NCBI GenBank assembly: GCA_019746355.1
Contig: JAIESC010000001.1
Location: 62,001 to 126,000, forward strand
Direction: 5' to 3'
From: Xanthobacteraceae bacterium
Lineage (GTDB): Bacteria > Pseudomonadota > Alphaproteobacteria > Rhizobiales > Xanthobacteraceae
Length of the DNA: 64,000 bases
The notes under the pieces were generated by a model. It was not told the origin of the DNA. It was given only the letters and a program-made list of their open reading frames with translations, and did not search any database. Position numbers and translations under genes: made by a program. The first letter of the stretch is position 1; the number at the start of each line of letters is the position of its first letter. This document shows, piece after piece, positions 1 to 8,590 of the stretch.

Positions 1-1
1 C

Positions 2-100
2 GCGCTCGATGTCGGCTATCAATCGCAAAGCGCTCTGACCCGAGCTTTCAGACGGCGCTTCGATCTCACTCCGACCGAGTTCCGCAAGGGCAGGGCCTGA
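2..100 (+). CDS. AraC-family transcriptional regulator, C-terminal end only
   Basis: Only the last 32 codons are in the window; the gene enters from the left edge and stops with TGA. The visible residues (ALDVGYQSQSALTRAFRRRF followed by DLTPTEFRKGRA) match the second helix-turn-helix of AraC/XylS regulators, with the typical GYxSxSAxxRAFRRxFxxTPxxFR pattern. This half binds DNA; the effector domain that would name the inducer lies outside the window, so the target cannot be stated. Confidence 0.85.
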   Translation, partial: ALDVGYQSQSALTRAFRRRFDLTPTEFRKGRA

Positions 101-491
101 CGGCAGCCGCCCCGGGTCAAGATCCACGCCTTCAACCAGCGCACCATTCCTGAAACTGAAGCTACCAAGCGAACGAAGAAGGATGCTGAGGCCTATCCGC
201 GATCTCTTGCGTAGATGTAACGGTCGCCATCTCTCTTATCTAACTCGGCGGCTCGCTTGGTGAAATCTTCCATGGTGCCCTGCCGTGTGCCCCTGTTCAG
301 AACCGTGGCCCGCTGCCGCACAAAACGGCCAATAGTCGCCCATAGTCCCGCGCACCTTCCTCTCAGTCGTTGAATGAGAAGAAGCTGGTTCCGACGTAAA
401 AAGGGATGAGACAGGATTGCGCCGCCCGATCGGCGGCGCAAGGCGGCCTCCACCGAAGCCTTACCAGTACCGGCGGTGGAGGCCCCGGATC
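101..491. other. Gene-poor stretch between the AraC regulator and the TctC remnant
   Basis: No ORF here has convincing family features. On the minus strand one open frame ends near 193 with a protein-like tail (MEDFTKRAAELDKRDGDRY and a few more residues), which could be a relic, but I do not recognise it. The right part holds two strong hairpins, listed separately. Confidence 0.5.
417..484 (-). terminator. Two tandem hairpins downstream of the TctC-like gene
   Basis: Positions 417-426 (TTGCGCCGCC) pair perfectly with 432-441 around a 5-nt loop, and 445-455 (GGCCTCCACCG) pair with 474-484 around an 18-nt loop. They lie directly after the stop at 492 of the minus-strand receptor gene, where a transcription terminator is expected. 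The T-rich tract after the outer hairpin is weak, so intrinsic termination is inferred. Confidence 0.5.
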
Positions 492-1627
492 CTACTCCGG
501 CTTGACGTTCGCTTCCTTGATGACCTTCTGCCACGCAGCGGTGTCCGACCTGATCGCGTCGGCAAACTGCGCCGCCGTGCCAGCAACCGGGATAAAGCCC
601 CGCGCCTCGACGTTCTTGCGGACCTCCGGCTTCGCCAGCACCGCGGCGAGATCCTTCTGCACCTTCTCGACGATGGCGGGCGGCGTCCCGGTTGGCGCAA
701 ACAGTCCGAACCACGAACCCGTGTCGAGGTTGGCGATCCGACCGTCCGTCGCTTCCTTGACGGTCGGAACATCCGGCAGTTGCGACGAGCGCACGTCGGT
801 GGCGACCGCAAGCGCGCGCAGCTTACCGGCCTCAAGAAGTTGCACGAAATTCGAGACGCCGTTGTAGATCGCGTGGATTTCCCCGCCCAGCATGGCGGTG
901 ACAGCTTCGTTGGAGCCCTTGTACGGAACGTGGACCAGCTTGATGCCGGCGCTCTGAGCCGTCAGCTCCATGATCAGACGCTGGATGCTGCCGGCGCCGG
1001 ACGAGCCAAACATGATGCTTTCCGGCTTCGCTTTGGCCAGCGCGATGAACTCTTTGAGATCTTTGGCAGGCGTTCCGTTCGTGACGACCAGCAACATCGG
1101 ATTCTTCGCGACCATCGCGATCGGCACCAAATCCTTGTCGACTGAATAGGGCAGGTTCGTCATCAGCGCAGGATTGTCGTGATGCTCTGATCCCCGGCGA
1201 ACAGGAGAGTGTAGCCGTCGGCCGGGCTCTTGGCCGCGGCAAGAGTGCCAATGACGGTGTTGCCGCCAACGCGATTCTCTACAATCGTCGTCTGACCCCA
1301 GTGATCTGCCAGGGCATTGGCTACGATTCTCAAAAGCACGTCAGCGCCGCCGCCGGCCGAGAATGGAATTATCAAGCGGACGTTTCGCTGGGGATAGTCC
1401 TGGTCCTTCACTTGGGCCTTCACTTGGTCCTTCACTTGGGCCTTCAGTTGCGAGACGAAACCGGACACCAGCAGTGCGGTCATCGCGCACATCATCAAAC
1501 TGGTCCAACAGTGCCTTTTGGCAGTTCTGTTCGGCCGCATTCCCATTCCTCTTTCCGTTGTTGCTGCGCGTCGAGCCAGGCTGTTTAGCACAGCCCTGAC
1601 CGATGCTGTCATCGCGTCCAACGACAA
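492..1627 (-). pseudogene. Tripartite tricarboxylate transporter substrate-binding protein (Bug/TctC family), frameshifted
   Basis: Two reading frames together make one Bug-type periplasmic receptor. The upstream frame (1627 to 1163) carries a signal-like hydrophobic segment and the N-lobe start (YPQRNVRLIIPFSAGGGADV, then a run ending DGYTLLFAGDQSITT). The downstream frame (to 492) continues with NPALMTNLPYSVDKDLVPIA, the VHVPYKGSNEAVTAMLGGEI core and LFAPTGTPPAIVEKVQ. One missing base near 1165-1175 separates them; adding an A in the ACAATCC stretch restores continuity. These receptors deliver carboxylates or aromatic acids to TctAB permeases, but no permease genes are adjacent. Either a recent pseudogene or a sequencing error. 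The start is unclear: an internal ATG (MGMRPN) may be used instead of the first one. Confidence 0.85.
1404..1451. repeat. Four tandem 12-nt units inside the TctC-like gene
   Basis: Four consecutive 12-base units of the type TCCTTCACTTGG / GCCTTCACTTGG lie between the signal segment and the mature domain. On the coding (minus) strand they give alternating four-residue units KAQV and KDQV. They are in frame, so they lengthen the linker without breaking the gene. Slippage expansion is the likely origin. Confidence 0.85.
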
Positions 1628-1815
1628 GGGTATGGTGCGAAACCTGCTGCGGCAGAGGTCAGAAACTCGAACCTTCCCGGGCGCGCGCCAATCGGTTCGC
1701 TTGCGGCTCTTTATAGGAGGTTCGAGCTTCGTTCGGGCGGGCGCGCCAATCTACGTCGGAGCGCGACGCTGCGACCGGCCGGTGCCATCGCGGCACCGGC
1801 GCTTCGGCCATTCCA

Positions 1816-2838
1816 TCACGCGGCGACGCCATCGATCGAGCGGCGGATCACCCGTTGCACCTCGGCATTCGACAGGAACAGATCGTGGTTGATGATGCCC
1901 CAGCCGGCCGCCGAGGCGTCGATCACCCGCACGCCGAGCCGCTCGATCGTGGCCTTCTCGGCGGCGCCGACCCTTGTCATCCCGCCGGCCAGCCGTCCGG
2001 ACAGCGCCAGCGCGCGATCGTTGGTCGCGGCGATGACGGTGATCTTGCCGGCGATCGGGCCGATCCGGTCGATCGCCGACGCGAACACGTCCATGTCGAT
2101 GTCAGGGGCGGCGAACACCACGGCGCCGATCCTTTGTGCCGCCGCGTCGCCATATCGCGCATAGAGCTGACGCAGGCTTTCGAGCGCCAGCATGGTTCCC
2201 ATGCTGTGCGCGACGATGTGGATCCGGCCGCCGCCAGGTGCCGCGACGATGGACAGCAGCACGCGTTCGAAGCCGTCGCGCGACCACATCGCGCTGTCGC
2301 GGTCATAGGCGTAGTCGAACACGCCGGCCCTGGACGGCCAGGAAAACACCATGGTCCGGCCGCGGAACCGGATGCCATCGGAGAGCTGCACGGCATCGAG
2401 CGCCGCGGTCTCGAACGTCTGCTTGAAGCCGTGCACGTAGATCAGCACGTCCTGTCCGCCGCCGGCCGATGCGAGAAGATTGCCGACATCGCCCGACACC
2501 GGCTCGACCTCGTTCAGGCGCCAGTCGTCAAGCCCGACGGCGGCGAGCGAGAAGCGGCTGTCGCTCGGCGGCTTCAGCTTCGCCCGTGCGACGGTCATGG
2601 CAGATGCCCGCTCCGGCCCGAACCAAGGCTTCGTGCGCCCGCCGTTCACCTGCTTGCGCGTGGTGGCGACGAGCAATGTGGGATCGCTCGAGAGCGACGA
2701 CGCGTCGAAGCGCGTGCCCTGCGCGGCGAGACCCGCGCATCCGCCGAGCGCAAGCGCGCTCGCCAACGACCCAAGCCCGCCGAGCAGCGCACGCCGCGAC
2801 GCGATCACCTCGTGTTGCAGAAAATGTCGGACGACCAC
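1816..2838 (-). CDS. Lipoprotein-like alpha/beta hydrolase (DUF900 family)
   Basis: The protein has the DUF900 alpha/beta-hydrolase core: strand-turn VLIYVHGFKQTFETAA, then TMVFSWPSRAGVFDYAYDRDSA, and the nucleophile elbow IVAHSMGT in which Ser is the expected catalytic residue. Near the N terminus SRRALLGG is followed by a hydrophobic stretch ending in LGGC, which reads as a twin-arginine lipoprotein signal (Cys about residue 34). I chose the GTG at 2838 because a G-rich Shine-Dalgarno-like run precedes it; an upstream ATG at 2931 would add an unlikely leader. Probably a periplasm-facing esterase or lipase of unknown substrate. No operon partner. Confidence 0.75.
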   Translation of the reverse strand: MVVRHFLQHEVIASRRALLGGLGSLASALALGGCAGLAAQGTRFDASSLSSDPTLLVATTRKQVNGGRTKPWFGPERASAMTVARAKLKPPSDSRFSLAAVGLDDWRLNEVEPVSGDVGNLLASAGGGQDVLIYVHGFKQTFETAALDAVQLSDGIRFRGRTMVFSWPSRAGVFDYAYDRDSAMWSRDGFERVLLSIVAAPGGGRIHIVAHSMGTMLALESLRQLYARYGDAAAQRIGAVVFAAPDIDMDVFASAIDRIGPIAGKITVIAATNDRALALSGRLAGGMTRVGAAEKATIERLGVRVIDASAAGWGIINHDLFLSNAEVQRVIRRSIDGVAA

Positions 2839-3166
2839 GCAGGACCCCCCAGAAGCACTGCTCGCCGAAAGCCCCGCCCCGATCCGTTCCCTGAATGATG
2901 ATGGCGGCGAGAAAAGGGCGGGCGGTCCCACGCTTCGATGTCGCGATTCATCACGGCCGGTTCAGGGGCGCGTTTCCGGAGGCGACAACCTCGAGCGTGG
3001 CGCGCGCGACAGACACCGTCGATGACCACAAGTGCGGTAGCGCCGCGGAACTTCGGCGGCTATCATGGCGATCGAGCGGCAATTTCGTGCTCATCGTCAT
3101 TTGCGCAGGGCGCGGCTTTTGACGCTTTCGAAACGTCAGTCGCCTTGTCACGCCAGGAACACCGCA

Positions 3167-3370
3167 ATGTCGAAGGATGCCATGCGCGAGGAGGCCGAGC
3201 GGCTGATCAAGGAGGCGATGGCGCGCAACGTCAAGGTCAAGACCGGCAACACCCGCATCGAGACCAAATGCGGCAAGTGCGGCGCGCCCAACCGCGTTTC
3301 CGCCGAGCCGGGCCAGACCCGGGTCAAGTTTTCCTGCAAGGAATGCGGACACAAGCAGCAGACGCTGTGA
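3167..3370 (+). CDS. Small zinc-ribbon protein (67 aa)
   Basis: A 67-residue cytoplasmic protein with two CxxC knuckles (CGKC at residues 35-38, CKEC at 57-60) separated by 18 residues, the spacing of a one-zinc ribbon. The N-terminal third is charged and helical (EEAERLIKEAMARN). AGGAA lies 6-10 bases before the ATG. It may bind nucleic acid or a protein partner, but no specific function is visible. The aldo/keto reductase gene follows about 60 bases downstream on the same strand. Confidence 0.75.
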   Translation: MSKDAMREEAERLIKEAMARNVKVKTGNTRIETKCGKCGAPNRVSAEPGQTRVKFSCKECGHKQQTL

Positions 3371-3431
3371 AGCTGCTGCACGGATACGCCTCGGCTCCGC
3401 CGATCGCAGTCACAACGGAAACTTGGATCGC

Positions 3432-4277
3432 ATGCTCACCACCTCCCCGGCCCCCCTCACCTTGCAAGCGCATGGCGTCGAGATCCCGGCGCTCGGCTTC
3501 GGCACCTCGCCGATGACCGGCAGCATGGCCGCCGCCGAGGTGGTTGCGGCGCTGAAATCCGGCTACCGCCACGTCGACACCGCGCGCAAATACGGCACCG
3601 AGCACACGGTCGGCGAGGCGATGCGGCTTTCGGGCGTGCGGCGCAGAGACATCTTCCTCACCACCAAGGTGTCGCACGAGTATCTGCGCGGCGACGACTT
3701 CGCGAAGTCGGTGGACGACAGCCTCAGGGCGCTCAAGACCGACTATGTCGATCTCCTGCTGGTGCACTGGCCCAATCCGGAAATTCCGCTGTCCGAAACC
3801 ATGCCGGCACTGGCGAAGGCCAAGCAGCAGGGCAAGGCGCGCCATGTCGGCGTCGCCAACTTCAACATCGCGCTGCTCGATCAGGCGATCAGGCTCTGCC
3901 CCGAGCCGCTCGTCTGCCTGCAGGCCGAGTGCCATCCCTATCTCGACCAGAGCAAGCTCCTCAACGCCGTGCGCTCGCGCGGCATGGCGTTCGTCGCCTA
4001 TTGCCCGCTCGGCCGCGGCCGGCTGTTCAGCGATCCGGTGCTCGGCGAGATCGCGCAGTCGCGCGGCAAGAGCATTGCCCAGATCGCGCTGCGCTGGCTG
4101 GTGCAGCAGGGCCTCGGCGCGATCCCGCGTTCGTCCAATCCGCAGCGCATCGCCGACAATTTCAAGGTGTTCGACTTCACGCTGGGCGACGACGAGATGA
4201 AGCGCATCGCCGCGCTGAAGCGCGCCAATGGCCGGATCGCCAACCCTTCAGGCCGGGTGAGCGGCGGTTGGGATTGA
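3432..4277 (+). CDS. Aldo/keto reductase
   Basis: NADPH-dependent carbonyl reductase of the AKR (beta/alpha)8-barrel family, 281 residues. The full catalytic tetrad is visible: Asp49 and Tyr54 in HVDTARKYG, Lys79 in LTTKV and His112 in LLVHWPNP. The C-terminal cofactor-phosphate region IPRSSNPQRIADN is intact. I took the ATG at 3432; a TTG three codons upstream is possible. Its TGA overlaps the ATG of the next gene (TGATG), which suggests translational coupling. The substrate cannot be told from sequence; the family reduces aldehydes and 2,5-diketogluconate-like sugars. Confidence 0.9.
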   Translation: MLTTSPAPLTLQAHGVEIPALGFGTSPMTGSMAAAEVVAALKSGYRHVDTARKYGTEHTVGEAMRLSGVRRRDIFLTTKVSHEYLRGDDFAKSVDDSLRALKTDYVDLLLVHWPNPEIPLSETMPALAKAKQQGKARHVGVANFNIALLDQAIRLCPEPLVCLQAECHPYLDQSKLLNAVRSRGMAFVAYCPLGRGRLFSDPVLGEIAQSRGKSIAQIALRWLVQQGLGAIPRSSNPQRIADNFKVFDFTLGDDEMKRIAALKRANGRIANPSGRVSGGWD

Positions 4278-5116
4278 TGCTCGGCGCACCAAGCGCGCGG
4301 GCGCTGATCGCAACGGCCCTGCTGGCGATCGCGGCGAACGCACAGGCGCGCGAGCTTGCGTCGGCGCCCGAGGTCAGCGTCATCGGCTTCTCGCGTGACG
4401 GCCGCCTGTTCGCCTACGAGCAGCTCCATGACGACGACGTGTCCGGCACGGTGCTGGCTGCGATCGACGTGATCGCGCGCGACGGCAAGACTTCGATGAA
4501 GGGCTTTCCGTTCGGCTTTCTCGGCGTGACACGGAACGGCCAATTTCCGCAGCGCGTCGGCGGCCATAAGATCAAGCTCAGCGACGACGACAGCATACCT
4601 GGCGCCAAGAAGCTCGCGGCGCTGCGAACTGCGATACGCAAGCAGACCGCGGCGCAAATGAAGACCCTCGGCATCGGCCGGCCTGGTCGCAGGCTTGCAG
4701 GCCGCGCCATCACCGACCGCACCGAGGGCCCCGCCCACGTCGACTTCATATGGGGCCCGACATTGCCGGGGCCCGTGCCGGACATGCAGCCTGTCTATCG
4801 GGCCTCGGCGAAATTTGCGCCCGACGATCACGCGAGCTGTATCAACGACCAGAAGACGTCTGATCACACGATCACTCTCCAGGTCGATGAACTCGATCCG
4901 CAGAGCAAGGCCGTGCAGGGGACGAGCAAGGTCGAGCTGGCCTGGCCGGCGGGCGAGAACGAATGCGCGAGTGCGCTCCGTATCACCGACGTGATCGCGC
5001 CACCCGAGCCGGCGGGCGACGGCCCACGCTTCGTCGTGCTGGTGGTGCTGGCCACGTCATGGGCCTCTCACGCCGAAAACGCCCGTTATTTCGCGGGTTT
5101 CGTCCGCGTGCCTTAG
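4277..5116 (+). CDS. Exported DUF2259 protein
   Basis: A 279-residue protein that begins with a signal peptide (ALIATALLAIAANAQARE). The following VIGFSRDGRLFAYEQLHDDD is the hallmark start of DUF2259, whose members resemble a beta-propeller or beta-sandwich blade and sit in the periplasm. The C-terminal part has two or three Cys and repeated beta-strand patterns. It shares the TGATG overlap with the aldo/keto reductase, so the two are translationally coupled although their products probably work in different compartments. Function unknown. Confidence 0.75.
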   Translation: MLGAPSARALIATALLAIAANAQARELASAPEVSVIGFSRDGRLFAYEQLHDDDVSGTVLAAIDVIARDGKTSMKGFPFGFLGVTRNGQFPQRVGGHKIKLSDDDSIPGAKKLAALRTAIRKQTAAQMKTLGIGRPGRRLAGRAITDRTEGPAHVDFIWGPTLPGPVPDMQPVYRASAKFAPDDHASCINDQKTSDHTITLQVDELDPQSKAVQGTSKVELAWPAGENECASALRITDVIAPPEPAGDGPRFVVLVVLATSWASHAENARYFAGFVRVP

Positions 5117-5190
5117 CCTGCGCGGTCGCCGAAACGGATTGGCAACCATCAGGGTGCACACTTCCCCCACGCTGTCGCGTGAGGGCGTGC

Positions 5191-5703
5191 ATGAGCGTTC
5201 AGGACCAGCCGCGAAATCCGTCGCCGGAGCGGGCGCAGCCCTATGAAATCATGGGCCTCGGCTTCGCCTTCACGGCGGCGGGCCTCTACTTCATGCTCGG
5301 CGCCGGCGGCCTCCTGCCGATGCCGGAGGCCAACGGACCGGCCTTCATCGTGTTCTGCGCCGGCGCGGCGTTCCTGTTCGCAGGCCTTACTTGCATGGTC
5401 CGCGCCAAAACCGGAATGAGCGATCACCAAGGCGACGTGCCGGATCACGCCGCGCTCGGGCTCAAGCTCTCCTATCGTGTGCTCGGCATCGGCGCCATGG
5501 GGGCGCTGGCCACCATCGGCACCTGGATCGCGATCGGCTCGGGCCCGCGCGCGTTCACGATCACGGGCTCGTTCGGAGAAATGCAGACCTCCGGACAGAC
5601 GCTGGGCCGTGTCGTGTTCGGGCTCGGCGCGGTCATCGTGTGGATCTACGTAGTCGCGCTCACCGTCGGCACGGTCCGCAAGCTCATCAACCGCGGCGGT
5701 TGA
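5191..5703 (+). CDS. Four-helix membrane protein of unknown function
   Basis: A 170-residue integral membrane protein. Hydrophobic segments run at about residues 20-40, 49-70, 95-116 and 138-162, with a short polar loop after helix two (GMSDHQGDVPDH). GAGGG lies 6 bases before the ATG, at the edge of a small hairpin (5163-5185) that could affect ribosome access. I do not recognise a named family. It follows the DUF2259 gene after about 75 bases and may share its transcript. Confidence 0.7.
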   Translation: MSVQDQPRNPSPERAQPYEIMGLGFAFTAAGLYFMLGAGGLLPMPEANGPAFIVFCAGAAFLFAGLTCMVRAKTGMSDHQGDVPDHAALGLKLSYRVLGIGAMGALATIGTWIAIGSGPRAFTITGSFGEMQTSGQTLGRVVFGLGAVIVWIYVVALTVGTVRKLINRGG

Positions 5704-5706
5704 GCA

Positions 5707-6723
5707 TCATCCCACGCGGATGACGATCTTGCCGAAGTGCGCGCCGGCCGCCATATGGTTGTAGGCCGCCTTCACCTCGTCGAAGCCGAACAGCTTGTCG
5801 ATCACCGGCTTGACCTTGCTCGCCGCGATCGCGCGGTTGAGCGCCTCGAACATCTGCGTCGAGCCGACGGAAATGCCCTGGATGTTGGCACGGCGGCCCA
5901 TGATCAAGCCGGGATTGAGCTCGGTCGCGGCCCCGCTCAGGTTGCCGATCATGCTGATCTTGCCGCCGACGCGCAGCGCGCCGAACGAGCGCGTCAGCGT
6001 GCCCTGCCCGCCGACCTCGACCACGTGATCGACGCCGCGGCCGCCGGTGAACTCCATCGCCGACCTCTCCCAGTCCGGCGTGGTCTTGTAGTTGATGGTG
6101 TGGCTCGCGCCGAGGGTCTTGGCCTTGGCGAGCTTTAAGTCGCTCGACGAGGTGATCACCGACGGCATGCCCATCGCGTGCGCGAGCTGCAAGCCGAACA
6201 CGGAAACGCCGCCGGTGCCTTGCAGCAGCACCGTCTGCCCGGCGATCAGCCTTCCGTGCTCCATCATCGCGTGCCAGGCGGTGACCGCGGCGCACGGCAG
6301 CGTCGCGCCCTCCTCCACCGACAGATGCGCCGGGATCTTCACGACGCCGTCTTCCTCCAGCACCACGTATTCGGCCAGCATGCCGTCGATGCCGCCGCCG
6401 AGCGCCGTGGCATGCACATCGGGCGCGGCCTCGCCGCCCGGCCAGCGCTGGAAGAAGCAGCCCGCGACCTTGTCGCCCGCCTTCACACGCCTGACGCCGG
6501 AGCCGACCTCGACCACCTCGCCCGCGCCGTCCGACAGCGGCACGATGTTGTCAGGAACCGGCATGCGATAGGTGCCGCGCACGATGCCGAGATCGCGGAA
6601 ATTGAGCGAGCAGGCAGCGACCTTCACCAGCACCTGGCGATGGCCCGGCTTGGGCTGCGGCCGGTCGACCTTGGTCAGCGCGTCGATGCCGGCGCCGCCC
6701 TTGGGCAGTTGATACGCACGCAT
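5707..6723 (-). CDS. Zinc-independent alcohol dehydrogenase / quinone reductase-like MDR protein
   Basis: A 338-residue medium-chain dehydrogenase/reductase. The N-terminal domain has ACSLNFRDLGIVRGTY, with the N..D pair of quinone-reductase-type enzymes rather than the Cys and GHE zinc ligands of true alcohol dehydrogenases. The NAD(P)-binding Rossmann loop GTGGVSVFGLQLAHA follows at about residues 170-185, and the fold closes with HFGKIVIRVG. Likely an NADPH-dependent quinone or enone reductase in the cytoplasm. Convergent with the membrane protein upstream, with only 3 bases between the stops. Confidence 0.88.
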   Translation of the reverse strand: MRAYQLPKGGAGIDALTKVDRPQPKPGHRQVLVKVAACSLNFRDLGIVRGTYRMPVPDNIVPLSDGAGEVVEVGSGVRRVKAGDKVAGCFFQRWPGGEAAPDVHATALGGGIDGMLAEYVVLEEDGVVKIPAHLSVEEGATLPCAAVTAWHAMMEHGRLIAGQTVLLQGTGGVSVFGLQLAHAMGMPSVITSSSDLKLAKAKTLGASHTINYKTTPDWERSAMEFTGGRGVDHVVEVGGQGTLTRSFGALRVGGKISMIGNLSGAATELNPGLIMGRRANIQGISVGSTQMFEALNRAIAASKVKPVIDKLFGFDEVKAAYNHMAAGAHFGKIVIRVG

Positions 6724-6751
6724 GGTTCATCCCCTGTCTAGAAGACAGCGT

Positions 6752-7135
6752 CTATGCGGCCTTGGCTTTGCGCGAAGGCCGGATCAGTACTTCGGCCGAA
6801 ATGCCAAGTTCCTTGTTCAGCCGGCGGATCATCGCAATCGACAAGTTGCGGCGTCGATTGAGAATCTCGGCGACGCGCGTGCGCGTACCGATCAAAGATT
6901 CGAGGTCCTTACGGCTCAGGCCCTGCTGCTGCATGCGAAACTTGATCGCTTCCACCGGATCGGGAGGATCCATTGGATAGCGCGCTGCCTCATAGGCTTC
7001 GATCAAGGTAACAAGCACATCCAGACGGTCGCCATCGGCTGTCCCAAGCTTCGCTCCCCAAAGCCGTTCGACTTCGGTGAGCGCCGTTTCATAGCCCCTT
7101 TTCGTGCGGATCGGCTTGATCTCATTTCTTCTCAT
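6752..7135 (-). CDS. higA: HigA-type antitoxin, helix-turn-helix
   Basis: A 127-residue protein of the HigA antitoxin family encoded after its toxin. The N-terminal half has the HigA-like IRTKRGYETALTEVERLW; the C-terminal half is an XRE helix-turn-helix (MQQQGLSRKDLESLIG, then TRVAEILNRRRNLS). It should bind and neutralise HigB and repress the operon at the palindrome upstream of higB. The reading frame overlaps the end of higB by 14 bases (7122-7135), which supports coupled synthesis. Confidence 0.9.
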   Translation of the reverse strand: MRRNEIKPIRTKRGYETALTEVERLWGAKLGTADGDRLDVLVTLIEAYEAARYPMDPPDPVEAIKFRMQQQGLSRKDLESLIGTRTRVAEILNRRRNLSIAMIRRLNKELGISAEVLIRPSRKAKAA

Positions 7136-7448
7136 GCATCACCTTTGTCACGTCGATGCGGTCGTAGTCTCGATGCGTTCCGAGCCATTTGATCCAGACG
7201 ATGCCTTTCTCAAAATCGACAGCGACGACCAGCCGGTAGCTGTTGCCCTTGATATTGAACACGATCCGTTCGGCGGAGACTACGCTCGCCGTCGCATAGA
7301 GACGCCTGATATCGGCTGTGCTTCGCCATCGCGCCTTGCGCACCTCGTCGAACCAGGCATCCAACGCCGCCTTGAGCGATGACTGGTCCTTATAACCGGC
7401 GCGTGCGTCAACGAACTCCCGCAAAGTGCGCCGGGCGATGATCCGCAT
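7122..7448 (-). CDS. higB: HigB-type mRNA interferase toxin
   Basis: A 108-residue RelE-superfamily toxin of the HigB subgroup. It begins MRIIARRTLREFV, and has the family strands YRLVVAVDFEKGIVWIKWLGTH followed by RDYDRIDV. HigB toxins cut mRNA on the ribosome. Gene order toxin first, antitoxin second is typical of hig loci. A candidate -10 (TATTCT) lies only 5 bases before the ATG, so the transcript may have almost no leader. Confidence 0.9.
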   Translation of the reverse strand: MRIIARRTLREFVDARAGYKDQSSLKAALDAWFDEVRKARWRSTADIRRLYATASVVSAERIVFNIKGNSYRLVVAVDFEKGIVWIKWLGTHRDYDRIDVTKVMHEKK

Positions 7449-7462
7449 GCATCAGAATACTA

Positions 7463-7481
7463 TGCGCCCAAAATGGGCGCA
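7463..7481 (-). promoter_or_regulatory. Candidate HigA operator and higBA promoter
   Basis: TGCGCCCA-AAA-TGGGCGCA is a perfect inverted repeat with 8-base arms and a 3-base centre, 15 bases before the higB start. On the minus strand it sits between a possible -35 (TTGCGC, overlapping the outer arm) and a -10 (TATTCT) separated by 17 bases, where a bound repressor would block RNA polymerase. The link to HigA is inferred from position and from how this family autoregulates. Confidence 0.65.
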
Positions 7482-7503
7482 ACCCGCTGCCGATTAGAAC
7501 CAC

Positions 7504-8367
7504 CTATCGGCTGCCGAGGAAATCCTTGGACCATTTGTTATAGTCGGCCTGGCGCAGCAGCTTCTTTTGCATGTCGGCCGAGGCGACATTCTTGAGCTCC
7601 GACGGCTTTGTGCCTTCGCGCAGCGCCTTCAGCGTGTTGTAGACGCCCTGCACCCCGGCCCAGAACTGGTGGTGCCCTTGCAGGCAGACGCGCACCTTGC
7701 GCGCCGAGAGGTAATCGAGGTCCATCATGTCCTCGGGCACGCTGCCAAGAAACAGCGGCTTCGTCACCGCCTGCGCCACCGCGTCGAGCTGCTCGCGGTT
7801 CTTCAGCCCGGCCATGAACAGCATGTCGACGCCGGCCGCCTCGTAGGCCCTGAGCCGCCTGATGGTGTCTTCGACGCCGGTGATGCCGATCGCGCTGGTG
7901 CGGCCGACGATGACGAGCCGCGGGTCCTGCCGGCCGGCCAGCGCTGCGCGCATCTTGCCGACGCCTTCCTCGATGGAGATGAGCTGGCTCTCGTCGCCGC
8001 CGAACGCGGTCGGCAGCAGCGTGTCCTCGATGGTCAGCGCCGAGACGCCGGCGGTTTCCAGCTCCTCCACCGTGCGCTTGACGCTCATGGCATTGCCGTA
8101 GCCGTGATCGGCGTCGACGCAGAGCGGCAATGAGCCGGCGCGGTTGATGCGATAGGCCTGCTGCGCGAACTCGGTCAGCGTCAGCACGCAGATGTCGGGC
8201 GCGGCGACCACGCTGAACGAGCCGACCGAGCCCGCGAACATCATCGCCTCGAAGCCCACCTCGGCGGCGATCCGCGCCGAAATGCCGTCATACACCGACG
8301 CCGGATAAACACATCGTTCACCATCGACGATGGCGCGCAGCCGCTCGCGCCGCTCGGTCCAGTTCAT
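7504..8367 (-). CDS. PEP mutase / isocitrate lyase superfamily enzyme (oxaloacetate decarboxylase-like)
   Basis: A 287-residue (beta/alpha)8-barrel enzyme. It shows the Mg-binding and loop motifs LCVDADHGYGNA and VSALTIEDTLLP. The KKCGH-type catalytic loop of isocitrate and methylisocitrate lyases is absent (TAFGGDES is in its place), which fits oxaloacetate decarboxylase or another PEP-mutase relative. The start at 8367 (MNWTERRERL) has GGAAGGGG upstream; an upstream extension to 8430 lacks family similarity. Cytoplasmic; single gene with no clear operon. Confidence 0.85.
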   Translation of the reverse strand: MNWTERRERLRAIVDGERCVYPASVYDGISARIAAEVGFEAMMFAGSVGSFSVVAAPDICVLTLTEFAQQAYRINRAGSLPLCVDADHGYGNAMSVKRTVEELETAGVSALTIEDTLLPTAFGGDESQLISIEEGVGKMRAALAGRQDPRLVIVGRTSAIGITGVEDTIRRLRAYEAAGVDMLFMAGLKNREQLDAVAQAVTKPLFLGSVPEDMMDLDYLSARKVRVCLQGHHQFWAGVQGVYNTLKALREGTKPSELKNVASADMQKKLLRQADYNKWSKDFLGSR

Positions 8368-8590
8368 TGCCCTTGCCCCTTCCAAAACCGGAAATCTGTG
8401 CCGTTCTAGCACGCCCGGCCCACGTTCCAACGGCCAACATCCGGATGCGATCGGAAGACTTGCGCGCGCTGCGGAAACGTCGGGCTAACCGTCATGCGCC
8501 ATTAAGCTTCACAACGCCGGCGTTTTCACCGCTTCTTACGCTTCCCCGATTAGCATCCGCTACACCACTTCAAGGCTACGTCGTTTCACA

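Noticed and set aside
193..714. 173-codon minus-strand ORF at the left end
   Set aside because: Overlaps the receptor pseudogene in another frame; only its last 26 codons look protein-like, which is too little to call a gene.
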